Positions 43,967-55,518 are shown, counted from the stretch's first letter. The stretch is DNA of 64,000 bases from Anaspis maculata (GCA_949128115.1 OX421967.1:26676635-26740634); one strand, 5' to 3'. Translations and numbers: made by a program. Notes: generated from the letters alone by a model not told the origin.

Positions 43967-43972
43967 AATAAA
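43967..43972 (+). promoter_or_regulatory. Candidate proximal poly(A) signal
   Basis: AATAAA lies 1.19 kb after the stop codon. No strong downstream GT-rich element is obvious beyond GGTTCTT. Confidence 0.3.
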
Positions 43973-45225
43973 AGGTTCTTAGCGCAACTGCGTCGGAATG
44001 TCATGACAAAAGCGCAAAATAACCTGTTCTAGCCAATCAGGTTGCTGTATTTGACAATTTGCACCACTTCATCAACTACATTACATTAGCATACATTTGT
44101 ACATTTTCACAGCCACCACCACAACAAATTATTGAAGTAATTTTGACATTCAAGACGTATAAAACAATACAGTGGATGCCAGAGACATCCTGATTTTTTT
44201 GTGACAAGTCTTAGGGCGTTTAAAAACTTTTGAAAATGTGTTTGAGGAATTGTTGCCAAAAAAAGATGACATTTTTTTTAAATTTTGGAGTAACTAGTTG
44301 ATGGTGATTCCTTCAAAATCTCAAAAGCTATTTTGGAGTTGATTTTTTTCAAATTAAGTCCCTAATTTCTTGTTCAGAAAAATTTCAAATTTGAGCAGTT
44401 CAGTTTGTCTGCAACATTAAAATTTGTTGCTCAAAAATTCTCTAAAAATCCAAAATTATTCAAGGAATTGGGAGAGGATTCCATGGACCAAAGACATGGC
44501 AACAACGCAAAGGTTCTAGCATAATTATCATACTTTACGACCAGAAATTCAGCTTCATACAAAAAATTCATCGGGAACGGCAAAGACTGGACTGGACTTT
44601 TTCCCTAACGTCCCCTCCCCTTACCCCTCACTATTGTAAATATTTTGTATAAAATATGTGATATGTGTAGTCTAAGATATTTTTTTAATATTTATTTTTG
44701 TACATTAGCTAGCAAACATTTTTTAAACGATATACTACCAGTGATAAAGAGTTGAAAAGAAAAAAAGAAAAAACCAACAACGAAAGCGTGATAAAATTGG
44801 AAATGCACAAAAATGCCTTATAACTAGTGAAAAAATCGTCGGCAAAGAAGGAAATGCGAGGAAAAATATTTTTTGGGGAGTTTGTGATATTTTATTCAAA
44901 ATTCTAAAAAAGACTGCGCTAAAATTTATCGAAAAAAAAACAACGTCTTCTGTAATTCTATCTCTCTACTATTTCATGAGATCTCTCTTGTCCGCTGCTT
45001 TATAAGTGTCTAAATAGCTGAGAAAAAGGCAGTATTCATATAAGTAACTAATATTTAGTTTCTCTCTTACCCTCTCTGTCTTTCTCCCTCAAGTTTTTAG
45101 TTACTTGTATTCTGTCTATTTTTGTTTTTTGAGTTATGAGTATTGCATAACTAGATGTCTTGTGTGTTGCTTATTTGTAATAATTGTAAATTTAGAGTAA
45201 TTGTAATAATGTTAGACTTTTGCAA

Positions 45226-45231
45226 AATAAA
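45226..45231 (+). promoter_or_regulatory. Candidate distal poly(A) signal
   Basis: AATAAA is followed 15-30 bases later by GT-rich sequence (TTGGTCTAGAGTGTTTT). It lies just before repeats start again, so it is the better candidate for the transcript end. Confidence 0.45.
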
Positions 45232-45428
45232 CAAAATATAAATTGGTCTAGAGTGTTTTAATACCGTTTATCTACAAGCGTTAAATAATACCCGTCACTT
45301 TTAGCACGTCGTCATGGGCGACGTGAAAAAATGATGATTCTGCGCATTCCTGTCATATTTTCAATAAATTCTGACATTTACCAAACATTTCAAAGACCAT
45401 TGTAGATAAAATCCTGTACGATACACGC

Positions 45429-45535
45429 GTTAAAAGTGTCTTATTTTGTTCGCGGGGTTGCTCTACTCGCTAATGCTCGTTTCGCAAGCGTCCCCGCTCA
45501 CAAAATAATACCTGTCACTTTTAACACTCATATCG
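45429..45535. repeat. Foldback with CpG-rich core
   Basis: GTTAAAAGTGTC…TTATTTTGTTCGCGGGG pairs with CCCCGCTCACAAAATAATAC…CACTTTTAAC. The centre reads CTCGCTAATGCTCGTTTCGC. Part of the right arm (AATAATACCCGTCACTTTTA) also recurs singly at 45285. The flanks 45246-45428 and 45536-46718 hold no gene I can support. Confidence 0.7.
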
Positions 45536-46718
45536 TAAATAGCTATTATGATATAGGACGAGCGAAAAATAGCACTGCCTTGATTGTAATATTCAATTTT
45601 TATTAATGACCGGGTTGACATGTCATTTGTCAGTGTCATTAAGATTACTATTGGTAAGTGGACGCTGCGCTGTGAACAAAACGATTAGTTTGCCATAAGC
45701 TCGGTAGTCGGTGTACATTTAGCAAGGCAATTTTTCTTTTCACTCACTCGATACAATGTGTGATGAAGAAAGAATTCAGGCCAAATTCATTATTGCACAA
45801 AGTGCAGCCGAGTGCAGTTTTTATTGCGCCAACTGTTTAAAATAATTTTCTTCAGTCTGGACCTGCAATTGGCCCTAATTCGGCGTGTGAATTTTTTTTC
45901 GGCATCGCACCCGCCAAAGATCAAAATCAAAGATCACAACATCCTGAAAGACAAAGACCCATAAGCCGAAATGTTACATAATAATTAAGGTCATTCCGTT
46001 GTGTGTGCGAGTGTCGCGAAAAATGCCGTATATCAAGTATGCCACGTCTGGAATTACCGACTATATTATGTCACCCTGACGGTAATGTATGTGAATAATT
46101 ATAAATATTATTGTTTAAACTATAAATTTCGGGCTCACCATGTATCTAGTTTCAGAAGAAGAAGTATTGCCGATGGAAGAGAGGAAAAAAAAAGTATCAG
46201 GTGGAGACCCCTTTGAAACTGGGTGAAGATGGGTGGCGCGGTGCACAAAGTTCGTTATTTTACCTGAAGTGCAGGTATTCTTAATTGGAAAGGTGAAAAA
46301 AATTCCACCATAACCGGCTGTTATGTTTACACACACACATGGCCATTCTTCGAGTTTTTTGTGTTTTATTTTTTTTACAGAGTTAGAGGTACGATTTTAA
46401 TGATCGGAGCCAAGGCTGTCGTATTTTTAGAAATGCATTTTTACGACTTTCTCATGGTTTTATAGATCTGCTCTTGCATCTCGAACGATGCAGAGGCAAT
46501 GACTCTTTCATCTTTATTGGCGTCTATTTACACGAATCAGGGCCGCACTCGCATGGGTCAATTTTCTCTTGTTCAAAAACAATTGAGTACCTATTACTAG
46601 GTACTAGGTACTACAAAATTAAATTTTTGAAAAAAAAAGCAAAACTGCTTTTTGATCATAATTATCAAGGGTACCAGGGCAACGATCGAATAGTTGCAAC
46701 AATTATTGCAGTTGACAA

Positions 46719-47382
46719 TAATAGGGTAGTGACCACCATCAAAAAATATAAAAAAAAATCATACTAATCGAATGTAGACCCTTAATAACAAGACTACGTT
46801 TCGTGAAAATCCGAAAAAAAAGTTCCAAGTGTCTCAAAATCTGCCTTGAAAGTGGCTACTTTTGCGAACGATTTCAAATCTACCCAGCTGTAAGGCGGGC
46901 TGTGACGTTTCAATCTTTTGACAGTAGTGGGGATGACCCCACCTCTGTTGCCTGTGTGTCAGTGTTGACGTTGACGTTTGCCAGCATAACATAACCATTG
47001 AAGTCTGATGTAGTTTTGAAATATTCATAAATTATGAAAGATTTTACCAACTTTCCATATTTTCAAGCCAAACAACTTAACAACACGAATCACCGCACAG
47101 AAACACAAAGCGTTAACAATAATATAACAATCAGCTGTTATGAGCGTTGACGGGTTGACGCTAGTGCTTTTTGTAGTAAGTTCTGTAGTGTTGTCAAGCC
47201 TGCTTCTCCGCATATGAAAGATTGTGACGTCATCGCGCCAAATTTGAAATGATCAAAAACTTTCATAATTTTTTTTACCAAGAAAACTCACGAAAAAAAA
47301 TCTGTCAACTATATAGCGTCACTTATCGAGGAGTGAACTTTGAAAAAAAAATAATGAAAAAGAAATCGGTCACTACCCTATT
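46719..47382. mobile_element. 664-bp element with AATAGGGTAGTGACC ends
   Basis: The terminal inverted repeat AATAGGGTAGTGACC is exact on both sides, with looser pairing for a further 15 bases. The interior is asymmetric and has no transposase. It ends about 50 bp before MITE A copy 4. Confidence 0.7.
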
Positions 47383-47434
47383 GTGATCTTCCAGGCCTTT
47401 CTTTGAAGGTAGAAAAAATACAACAAGTACCTAT

Positions 47435-47647
47435 ATCCCATACACTTTCTATTTTCAGTAGAATGACTTTTTGGAGCAAAAATAAAGTGACAAGCTGGAG
47501 CGCTATGAGAATACGGCCGTTGGCCGCTGATAGTTTCGCTCCAAAACTTTGCAGGTGCCGTCAGCCGTAGTCGTAGCCCCCCATCAGCTTGTCACTTCAT
47601 TTTTGCTCCAAAAAGTCATTCTACTGAAAATAGGAAGTGTATGGGAT
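47435..47647 (-). mobile_element. MITE family A, copy 4 (reverse orientation)
   Basis: Full-length, 213 bp. It has the same ATCCCATACACTTTC ends and arms as copy 2, with the core reversed (…CGGCCGTTGGCCGCTGATAG…). The core is well conserved relative to copies 1-3. Confidence 0.88.
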
Positions 47648-47758
47648 TTTTATGTTTATCTCCTTTTATCTTACAAAAAACAAAATGCAAAAAAAAAGAC
47701 TTCTGGTAGGTAGCTGTATTGAATCCACTGTTCTTTGTTCAGAGCAGAGCAATAATCC

Positions 47759-48397
47759 CTAAGTTCGATTTATAACTCGATTTTAAATTTTAGTCGCAAT
47801 TTAAGTCGCAATTTTAATCGCAATTTTAACGAAGTTCGAAGACACGATTTTCTTTGTACCTTTTACCGAAATAAACCTCTAACCCGATTTCAAGCACAAG
47901 ACACAATCGCAACGATTTTAAGAAGTTGGCCAACATCCCTTTTGCGATCCGATCCTTACGATCGGCCAAGAAAAATCAAGATCATAATTATCAAGATTAG
48001 CGAAAATGAACACAGTAGTCCTCTTGATTAGCAAGGTTATGTTAGGGGGGTTTCTGGTGATTTTTAGTTTTCTTCAGAGAATGTAAATCGCACAAGCCAC
48101 ACCTGTACTATCCATGATGAGTGACCACTGGCAATAATTAACAATTACTGATGCTAACCTCAAAGGTACAAATACTTGTGCTGTTATTTGTAAGGCTGAC
48201 AGGTGGAGAAACTCTGGATAATACTAGTTACACTATAGTGACAGGCAAGTTTGCCCAAAGTCCCTAGGTTTTCTACCTCTGCATCATTCCTAGCTTTCGA
48301 CCGACCTAAGATGAATATTATGCTTGATCGATCCAATTTGTAAAGTGCGATTAAAATTGCGACTCAAATTAAAATCGAGTTGAAAATCGCACTTAAA
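47759..48397. mobile_element. 640-bp element with TCGCAATTTTAA repeat arms
   Basis: About 56-bp terminal inverted repeats contain repeated (A/T)CGCAATTTTAA units: 47759-47830 against 48346-48397. The interior is non-coding. Confidence 0.7.
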
Positions 48398-48869
48398 GGG
48401 CGCTGGTCGATTTTTGTAAAATGCGCTCGCGCTTTTATGCTAAATAGCCTTATTTCTTAACAGAAATTTCTCGTTGTGTTCGTAAAAATATTATTAAAAT
48501 AATAAAAGTAATTCTTTATCTGTCATGTTGTAACACTGACGTTCTAATAACTCTTCAAGTTTGAAGTACCTGAAAGATTTTAACCAAATTTGGTTTATAG
48601 TAAGGGTTTAACACAAGAGCTTGATGAAACTCGAGGAGAAATCGGTACCTGTCAAAAAATGCAAACTTCACAGAAAAAATACACAAACATGTTCACAAAT
48701 CAGAGTACGACCGTTCTTGAATCAAAAATCGTTATAAGCGATTGGTGTGGACTTCCTAAAAAAAGAATCAGAAATATTCTGCGTTCTTTTTTAAAAAAAT
48801 TGCACAAGTCAAAATGATCATTTTGGGTCATTGGAGCAGACGACGTGACATAATAACATCCCTGTTGAT

Positions 48870-49145
48870 ATGTCATCCCGTAGCCTAAGGAAGACTCAAT
48901 TAGGTATCATCAACTTTGTTACGTCGTTTTCTGCTTCTATTTGTTTTTGGTACTACGTTTTTTGCCTTTCGAGTGGTCTTCGAAATTGTGTTAGTTTGAA
49001 GCCAGAAACCGCCTATTCTGCCGGTTTATTTGGCAAACGTTGGATCATTAGGGTATTGGAACCCGAAGTAGGTATTGTTTCACCATCTGAAAAAGTACAA
49101 CCACACCTGGCGCATCAAACGAAACTGTCTGTCACCTGGAGGTAA
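48870..49145 (+). CDS. Weak candidate first exon, unknown protein
   Basis: A 91-codon frame opens at ATG 48870 (G at -3), with a hydrophobic segment around residues 13-35 that could be a signal anchor. A GAG|GTAAAG donor lies at its end (49141). No homology is recognised and no compatible downstream exon could be joined. It lies 3.6 kb after the likely myoglianin end. Confidence 0.15.
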   Translation: MSSRSLRKTQLGIINFVTSFSASICFWYYVFCLSSGLRNCVSLKPETAYSAGLFGKRWIIRVLEPEVGIVSPSEKVQPHLAHQTKLSVTWR

Positions 49146-49305
49146 AGTAAGGACTGATTTGGTTTCTCTTCTTTGTCATCTTTCCGAGTTGTAGTCGACA
49201 CTGAGTTGAGTGAATTGTTGTAGGTTTCTTCCTTCACCCACCACTCAGTTTTTCTTTACGTGATGAGTTTTCTACGATCAAGTTCCCGACATCTCTATTT
49301 TCCTG

Positions 49306-49635
49306 TCATCCCGTTTTAAAGTCTGGAGATTTTTCCAGCAAGCCGTCATGCGTCATCGTCAACGTCATTGACATCGTCGCATTTACGCAGCAGTGAATTT
49401 TCCGAGTGACTCCTTCCTTGGAAAGGGAACGATCCAACGAGAACCCCGCTTTGGTTTGAGGGCAAGATTTTCCAAACCGCCCGGCGAATCCTGTCGCACT
49501 AGCGTGGACCCCATCTTCTTCGACACCGAGTCTAGCCATCGCCCGCACTCTGAAAGTCTCAGCGTAGGACAAATTGTCGATCGCGGCCGTCAGGAAGCCG
49601 TCACCGTCTGTACAGCTTTGCGTTTTGGTCAAGTA
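49306..49635. CDS. Exon-like GC-rich ORF pair, strand unresolved
   Basis: A GC-richer block in AT-rich DNA is open on both strands. The plus-strand frame (49393 on) runs to a CAA|GTAAGC donor at 49634. The minus-strand frame (49306-49632) has a balanced residue composition. Neither gives a recognisable domain. If real, it would be one exon of an adjacent gene. Confidence 0.2.
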
Positions 49636-49865
49636 AGCGGCGAAATCTTGCCTATTTTGTTGCTTTATTCTCCCTCTATTACTTGTGTTTCATTGAAAAT
49701 GCGTAAACGATAATCATTCTTCACGTTGATATTTGGCTGAACACTACTCGAGTACCGTTCTAAAAAAATACAGAAGAAAAATAGATTGACAGTTGTCAGG
49801 GGACAATAAAGGGTAAAATTAAAATCCAGTCTGCTCGCAATTGAATTGTTGCGATTTTCGACCAT

Positions 49866-50634
49866 TCACCAAAAGTACATGCGCTTTGTTTGAATTACCA
49901 TCACTCTCTATCTTTTGAAATCCGTACACAAATTTTGTAGTTTTGCCACCGACAGTCTCGTGGTACCTTATTGCTGGTGACTTTGAAATTAATGTAGATG
50001 TTATAGGGCGAAAGGTCTTAGTTTGACTTGTAAATCAGTAATTATCATTTCGAAGGGAAAATCTTGAATTAAATTCACAAGGTTTCATGTACAAAATTAT
50101 TATTGTTTTTGTAACATTGTTGACGTATGAAAAAGAAGCCGATAACACTCTCTGGGGTGGCTTATCAACTTAGGTACCTACCGTGCCGTGTTAGATTCAC
50201 CTCGGCTTGAATTGTTATCTGGCATTGTAAAAAATCGGTACCTACGCTTTGGAACAGATAACGTTCACTTTAATTCCGGCTTGTGCTGAAGCCGAGCTTC
50301 TTTTCAGAACGTAACATTAACTTTGTTGTGGCAATATTAGTCAACATATCAATCTCTTTCATTTCCTTTATTCTAGAATTAGCCAACCGGCACCTGTCCA
50401 GTGTTCATCTTCGTTAACTTTTGCAAATTAGTCATTGCTTGGTGCTAAAGATTGTTTTTTTTTGGGAATTCGGTCACAATACTGTGGCGCCCCCGATCAT
50501 TCAAAGAACCCCGGCCTATCTCCTCTGATCAGCTGGCGGGCCGTGTTCCTAAATAAGACAGACCAATGGTAAGTCGCACCGAAAAGGCACGAGGCCTTTT
50601 TGACATGTAACAACTTTTTTTGGGAGTGTTGGGA
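49866..50634. other. Stretch without recognised features
   Basis: AT-rich, with a small GC-rich bit at 50485-50560. No gene, repeat or element was supported. Confidence 0.35.
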
Positions 50635-51136
50635 CAGGGTATTCCATTTTTATATGTCGTCCTTCAAGAAGGTGAGCATCAAAAAAATATGTACTTTCGC
50701 AAAAAAAATAATTGAAAAATAACGAATTACAAATTTAAAATATGTGACAAAAGTCCATATATGACCAGCTTGTGGGTATGTATCAATTTGCTTTGTGTAC
50801 CAAATTTCGTCAAAATTAAGTAATTAAATCTGGAGTTATAATAAAAAACCATTTTCAAAACTCATTTTTGGAAGCCTCTATAGTGGCAATTCTGTAAAAT
50901 TTAAAGGCCCATTAAAATTTTTAAAGGCGTCGGTCACCTAGGAACGATAAGAAATGGGCTTCACGATTGGCTGGTTTTATTTTAACGGCCTTTAAATTTA
51001 AACGGGTTTGATACAGAATTGGCCCTTATATCTGTTAAAATGCATTTCCGATATCAATTTTTTTATAGAAAGTTCACTTATTTCTTGATGCTCTATCACC
51101 TCCTTGAAGTACGACATTTATAAATGAAACACCTTG
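50635..51136. mobile_element. CAGGGT-type foldback, 502 bp, with inner MITE
   Basis: CAGGGTATTCC…ATGTCGT.CTTCAAG.AGGTGA at 50635 pairs with its complement ending CACCTTG at 51136, with TATA after the right tip. A second inverted-repeat element (50883-51026) sits inside. Confidence 0.75.
50883..51026. mobile_element. 144-bp MITE with TATA flanks
   Basis: GTGGCAATTCTGTA…AAATTTAAAGGC pairs with GCCTTTAAATTT…TACAGAATTGGCCCT. TATA lies directly outside on both sides (50879-82 and 51027-30), which fits TA-target insertion. Confidence 0.75.
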
Positions 51137-51989
51137 TATAAAAAGGGGCATTTCGGAAGAGTGTGTTTATTATAAAGACACTCAATCTGGCCTATTCTAT
51201 ATGGACATTGATTTGAGGCAACATTGATATCGTTACACTAAATTGTCATTTCAATAATGTCACACAATGGGAAATGTCAATTTGATGTCACAACATCAAC
51301 ATTGACTCAAGTGAATAGGAGCTCTGTGAATTTTGAATATCTCGCTCGTGTTAGCACCTTTATGCGGCAGTCGCGAACATTATGTTGTGTGAGGAAGATT
51401 GTCAGTAGTGAAGTTTATAAATTGTTGAAATTGACATTTTGCAGGTGGTATGATTATTCAAATGACATTGTTGTTATGGAAACAGATAACTTCCTGCAGT
51501 AAGTGTACAAAAAAATCGCAACTTTTGGCATTTAAGCAAATTCGCAGAGTGCCTATAGGCCCGATTTATACAAAACATCTCAATAAGCAAGAGACATCTG
51601 AAAGGAAAAACATGGTTAGCTAGTGGACTTCAAAGTGACGGATGTGTACAGGTGTCCTGCTTAGAGGTGTTTCCTTGTTTATTTTTGCTATTCTCAACAA
51701 AAATTTTTCATTTAAAACTTTTCTTGACCAGTTGTTAGTTTGCTTTTGGATCTGTAACCACATTTCCTCTACGTCACCAAAATAGAGTGTGGTTGAAAAA
51801 ATATATTTTTTAATTGAATGACCCTGTTTTTTCCCATAATTATTTCGATGGACTCTTTCAAGCTGAGTTCAAAAACATACTTATTTAACGAATAACATTA
51901 TAGTAAAGACAACAAACACAAAAAAAAGTTTTCAAATGTCCTTCACTCTTTTGTACTTATGCAAATATTATGCTACGACATTGTTATAA

Positions 51990-52400
51990 AAATTGGAATT
52001 ATTCAAAAATTGATCTCTTCCCTAACTACCTCTTCAAGGTGGTCCCTATTATTGATGTCTTGATTGTAGACTTTTTGTTTCAAAGCTCCCCAAAAAAAGT
52101 AATCAAGCGGGTTGAGGTCCAGACTTCAAGCTGGCCATGGAATCGTTCCACTTCTTCCACGTAGAATATCGATGAATAAGGAAGTCTAGAACGACCCTTG
52201 CGTTCTGGGGAGGTGGTCCATCTTGTTGTCAAATGAAAATGTTTCTTTGGTTCATAGGTAGGTTGTCGGATAAACTTTCAATTTTCCCAAGCAGAAGTTG
52301 TGCATAAGTTTGTCCTGTAAGAGTTCCTTCGATAAAAACGGGACCAATTATTTCATTCAGCAAAATGCCACACCTATACGTTCACAGATTGACGACCTTG
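51990..52400 (-). pseudogene. Mariner-like transposase remnant
   Basis: On the minus strand, frames joined by eye give CGILLNEIIGPVFIEGTLTG (from about 52385), then …NQRNIF, a stop, QQDGPPPQNARVVLDFL (about 52230-52180), and, after a frameshift, DLNPLDYFFWGALKQKVYNQ (about 52110-52050) and …NNRDHLEEVV. These are the second and third catalytic blocks (QQDG…, SPDLNPLD…W) of an IS630/Tc1/mariner-superfamily DDE transposase common in insects. A stop in place of the residue before QQDG and a frameshift between the blocks make it dead. The N-terminal DNA-binding half is not clear; the 86-codon frame at 52441-52701 may be part of it. Its superfamily fits the TA-flanked foldbacks around it. Confidence 0.82.
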
Positions 52401-52798
52401 TCTCCTCATTTCTTCAAACAGTTGCTGGACAGGTAGGAATTTAAATGATTTCGGGCCATTTTTCTTCAATATTTTTCTTATTATGCTTTTGAAAACACTC
52501 AAAATATTCACAGCCAAACAAAGTGGATCTCTCTGATTTTCTTGAAAGTGCAGAAGGATCTCCAACTGTTTCTGCGATTCTCGAAAAACTTCTAATAAAA
52601 CCCATCTTTATTCCAATGAATACCGCATTTTTGGAAATATGACAGCAAAAATTTACCAACATGCAAATAAGCTGTTGTTGCCATGTCAACATAGCAATCA
52701 TGGCTTTCTTATGCTCAATTTGTCACCTAATAACCACGGGAAAGAAGAAACTGTGGTTTTGGGCTTGTTATCTTTATGTTATTTGTAACATAAATATA

Positions 52799-53983
52799 CA
52801 GAGGAGTGCATAAAAAACGGCCACCGCTGTAGCATAGTTATTCCTTATCCGATCTTCAAAATTCAAAAACCAGTTTGAATGGTATACTGGGTAGTATTAA
52901 TAAAAAATAAGCATAAGCATTTGCTGAGATTTTTGAGGAGTTGCTAAGCAAACTTTCCCTGGCAACGCCTATGAAATCCAACCAAATGCTTATGCTTATT
53001 TTTTATTAATACTACCCAATGTCTTCCATGATTCGACAGTGGAAAATATTTTTTTTGTCATGATGCTTCTGAGCACTGACAGTCAATTTTTGTTTTTCAA
53101 ATGGCTACTATATTTTTTTTATTTTTTTCCGGACCTTACGCTTATTTGAACATAATGATGCATCAATATCACACTTTTTGTTATTAAACACGAAGAAAAT
53201 AAATTGAACTGCGAAATTTTCACACATAACAGTAGCGTCAGAACACCCACGGTATGCACGCAATCCGGTAGACTGGGAGCAAAAAGATGTTCAAAAGCAC
53301 ATAGTAGGTCAGGCGTTTGGTTTTTCAAAATGTCAATGTCAAAATGTTTTCAAAATCCGAAAAAGCTGTCCGTCTCTAAGACTTGTTTATTCTCTATTTT
53401 TAGCTTACAATTTTATATATTTTCAAGTATGTATTGTGAAAATGAAAAATCAACAAGATCTTTTTTCCTGACAGGTCACAATACACACTTAGAAAGATAT
53501 AAAATAATAAGCTGAAAATAGAGAATGAAGACGTCTTAGAGACGGACAGCTTCTTTTGGATTTTGAAAATATTTCAACATTTACATTTTGGAAAACCAAA
53601 CGCCTGACCTACTATGTGCTTTTGAACATCATTTTGCACCCAGCCTACCAGATTGTGTGCATATCGTGGGTGTTGTGATGCTACTGTGATGTGTGAAAAT
53701 TTTGCAGTTTCAATTTTTTTTCCTTCGTGTCTAATGATAAAATCTGTAATATTGATGCATCATTATATTAAGATAAACATAAGGAATCCAAAAAGAGATT
53801 GAAAAAATTGCCATTTGAAAAACAAAAGTTGACTATCAGTGCTAAAAGCATCACAATGAAAAAAATATTTTCAATAATTGAATCATAGAAGACATTAAAC
53901 CGTTCAAACTAGTTTTTGAATTTTGAAGATCAGATGAGGAATAACGATGCTACATCGGTGACCGTTTTTTATGCACCCCTCTG
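52799..53983. mobile_element. 1.19-kb foldback (CAGAGG.GTGCATAAAAAACGG ends)
   Basis: CAGAGGAGTGCATAAAAAAC at 52799 is mirrored at 53983, and the arms pair to a centre near 53460 (landmarks TCAGGCGTTTGG, AGACGGACAGCTT). The left arm alone carries the MITE at 52888-53021. Confidence 0.85.
52888..53021. mobile_element. MITE inserted in one arm of a palindrome
   Basis: Terminal inverted repeats of about 36 bp match exactly (TGGGTAGTATTAATAAAAAA continuing TAAGCATAAGCATTTG) around a roughly 60-bp core. The opposing arm (about 53893-53915) reads straight through the site, giving the pre-insertion sequence. Confidence 0.85.
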
Positions 53984-53989
53984 TATGTA

Positions 53990-54959
53990 CAGGGTGGTCC
54001 AGGTTATAGTAGCAATAATTCACCATACGATAGTTCATCAAAAACAAGGTCGACATGCATAATTTGATTTTTTTCTAAAACGCTTCCTAAGAGAGATAGA
54101 TTCAAAGTTCGGTTTTCAAAATCTTTTTTTTTTGCAATAACTCTCAAGTCATCAAAGCGATTTTGACCAAATTTGGTACAAATACTTACGAAATAAATAC
54201 CCACCACTTGACGTAGATAACTTTTGTCAAAATTATCCAGTGGCGTAGATACGGGGGAGCTGTTTTACTTCTCACGCCCTATTCTCTACGCCACTGAATA
54301 TTTTTGGAAAACTATATATTCTTTTCGAGATCCTTGTTCAATTCAGAAAAAAAGTAAATTTTGTGAAATTTTGACTAGAGACTTGATTTTTGAGACATTT
54401 GGGTTTTAAACATGTTTGGGAAAACATCTTGAAATCGCCACTTTCCAGAGCCCAAATTGTTTTTTTTTTCTGGAAACGCCTCGTTTCTCCGGAAAAAATG
54501 GCAGTAAATCAACTTGAACGACCTAGAAAACTTATTTCAGTTGAAAAATCATGATCTTCCTTGGATTTTAATTTTTAGGCCTTCGAATGTCGCGATTTTG
54601 AAGCGTTTTCCAAAGTTTCAAACCCAAATATCTCGGAAATGAAGCCTCTAATCAAAATTTTACAAGAGTAACTTTTTTTTCTGAATTGAACAAGGAATTC
54701 AAAAATTCAAACAATTTTGACAAAATTCATCTACGTCAAGTGATGGGTGTCTATCTTTTAAGCATTTGCACTAAATTTGGTTAAAGTCGCTTAAATGACT
54801 TGAGAGTTATTGCAAGAAAAAGATTTTAAAAACTGAACTTTGAAGGGCCCTATCTCTCCTAGGAAGCGTTTTGGAAAAAAATTGAATTATGCATGTCGAC
54901 CTAGTTTTTGATGGACCATCGAATGGTGAATTATTGTTACCATAACCTGGACCACCCTG
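53990..54959. mobile_element. 970-bp CAGGGTGGTCC foldback element
   Basis: CAGGGTGGTCCAGGTTATAG at 53990 is mirrored by its complement ending at 54959, and TA lies outside. It is the same family as foldback (b). A CAGTGGCGTAG…CTACGCCACTG hairpin (54237-54298) is present in the left arm only; the right arm (about 54700-54730) lacks it. It starts 6 bp after the preceding palindrome. Confidence 0.85.
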
Positions 54960-55518
54960 TATAGGTAAGTGTTAGACATTTTTGAATCAGGCTTGAAAGG
55001 GTCTGTCGAAATATGAGAAAAAAATTGGGTCATTCTATTAAAAACAAAGTTTTCAACCACCCTGTATTTTGTTGACGTAGAGAAAATATGGCTAGGCTGC
55101 AGATCCAAGAAGCTCATAAAAAACTGACTTCGTTTTGAATGACGAAAATATTTTGAGAATTGTGGAAATAAACAAGGAAACAGCTTTGAGCCGGAGAGCC
55201 TGTACAAAATCAGTATTTTCGATAAAAGTACGCAATTCCAGGCCTAAGGCCGTGTTTGCTAAGAACAAGGCGAAGCCGAGGGGACATCGCTTGAGTGTCG
55301 AGCAACGTTTTACGTGATAGTTGCTCAGAATGGGGAAAAACTCGAATTTCTTGTAAATTTTGCCACTACTTTTGACAAATGTCAAACGTGATACATAAAC
55401 AATAATATAATGGTATATTATTCAACAAGCGGGTAATGATTGCTTCTTACTCATGAGGATGCAGTTTGCCGACACGAGCCTTGGCGAGTGTCGTAAAGCA
55501 TCCGAATGAGTTATAGCC
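54960..55518. other. Repeat-flank stretch, no gene recognised
   Basis: It contains a lone ACCACCCTGTAT end at about 55061 and CpG-bearing sequence at 55235-55315. Several frames of about 60-105 codons on both strands lack any recognisable domain. Confidence 0.35.

Larger units (their letters stand above)
42782..45245 (+). other. Probable 3' UTR of myoglianin
   Basis: No ORF of note and no foldback element is seen before the transposon landscape resumes after 45250, which fits a long AT-rich UTR. AATAAA occurs at 43967 and 45226. A Pumilio-type TGTAAATA lies at 44635-44642, with AU-rich stretches near 44680-44705. A piece at 43565-43630 resembles intronic 8035-8100, so a small dispersed repeat may lie in it. 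The true end is not determinable here. Confidence 0.4.
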
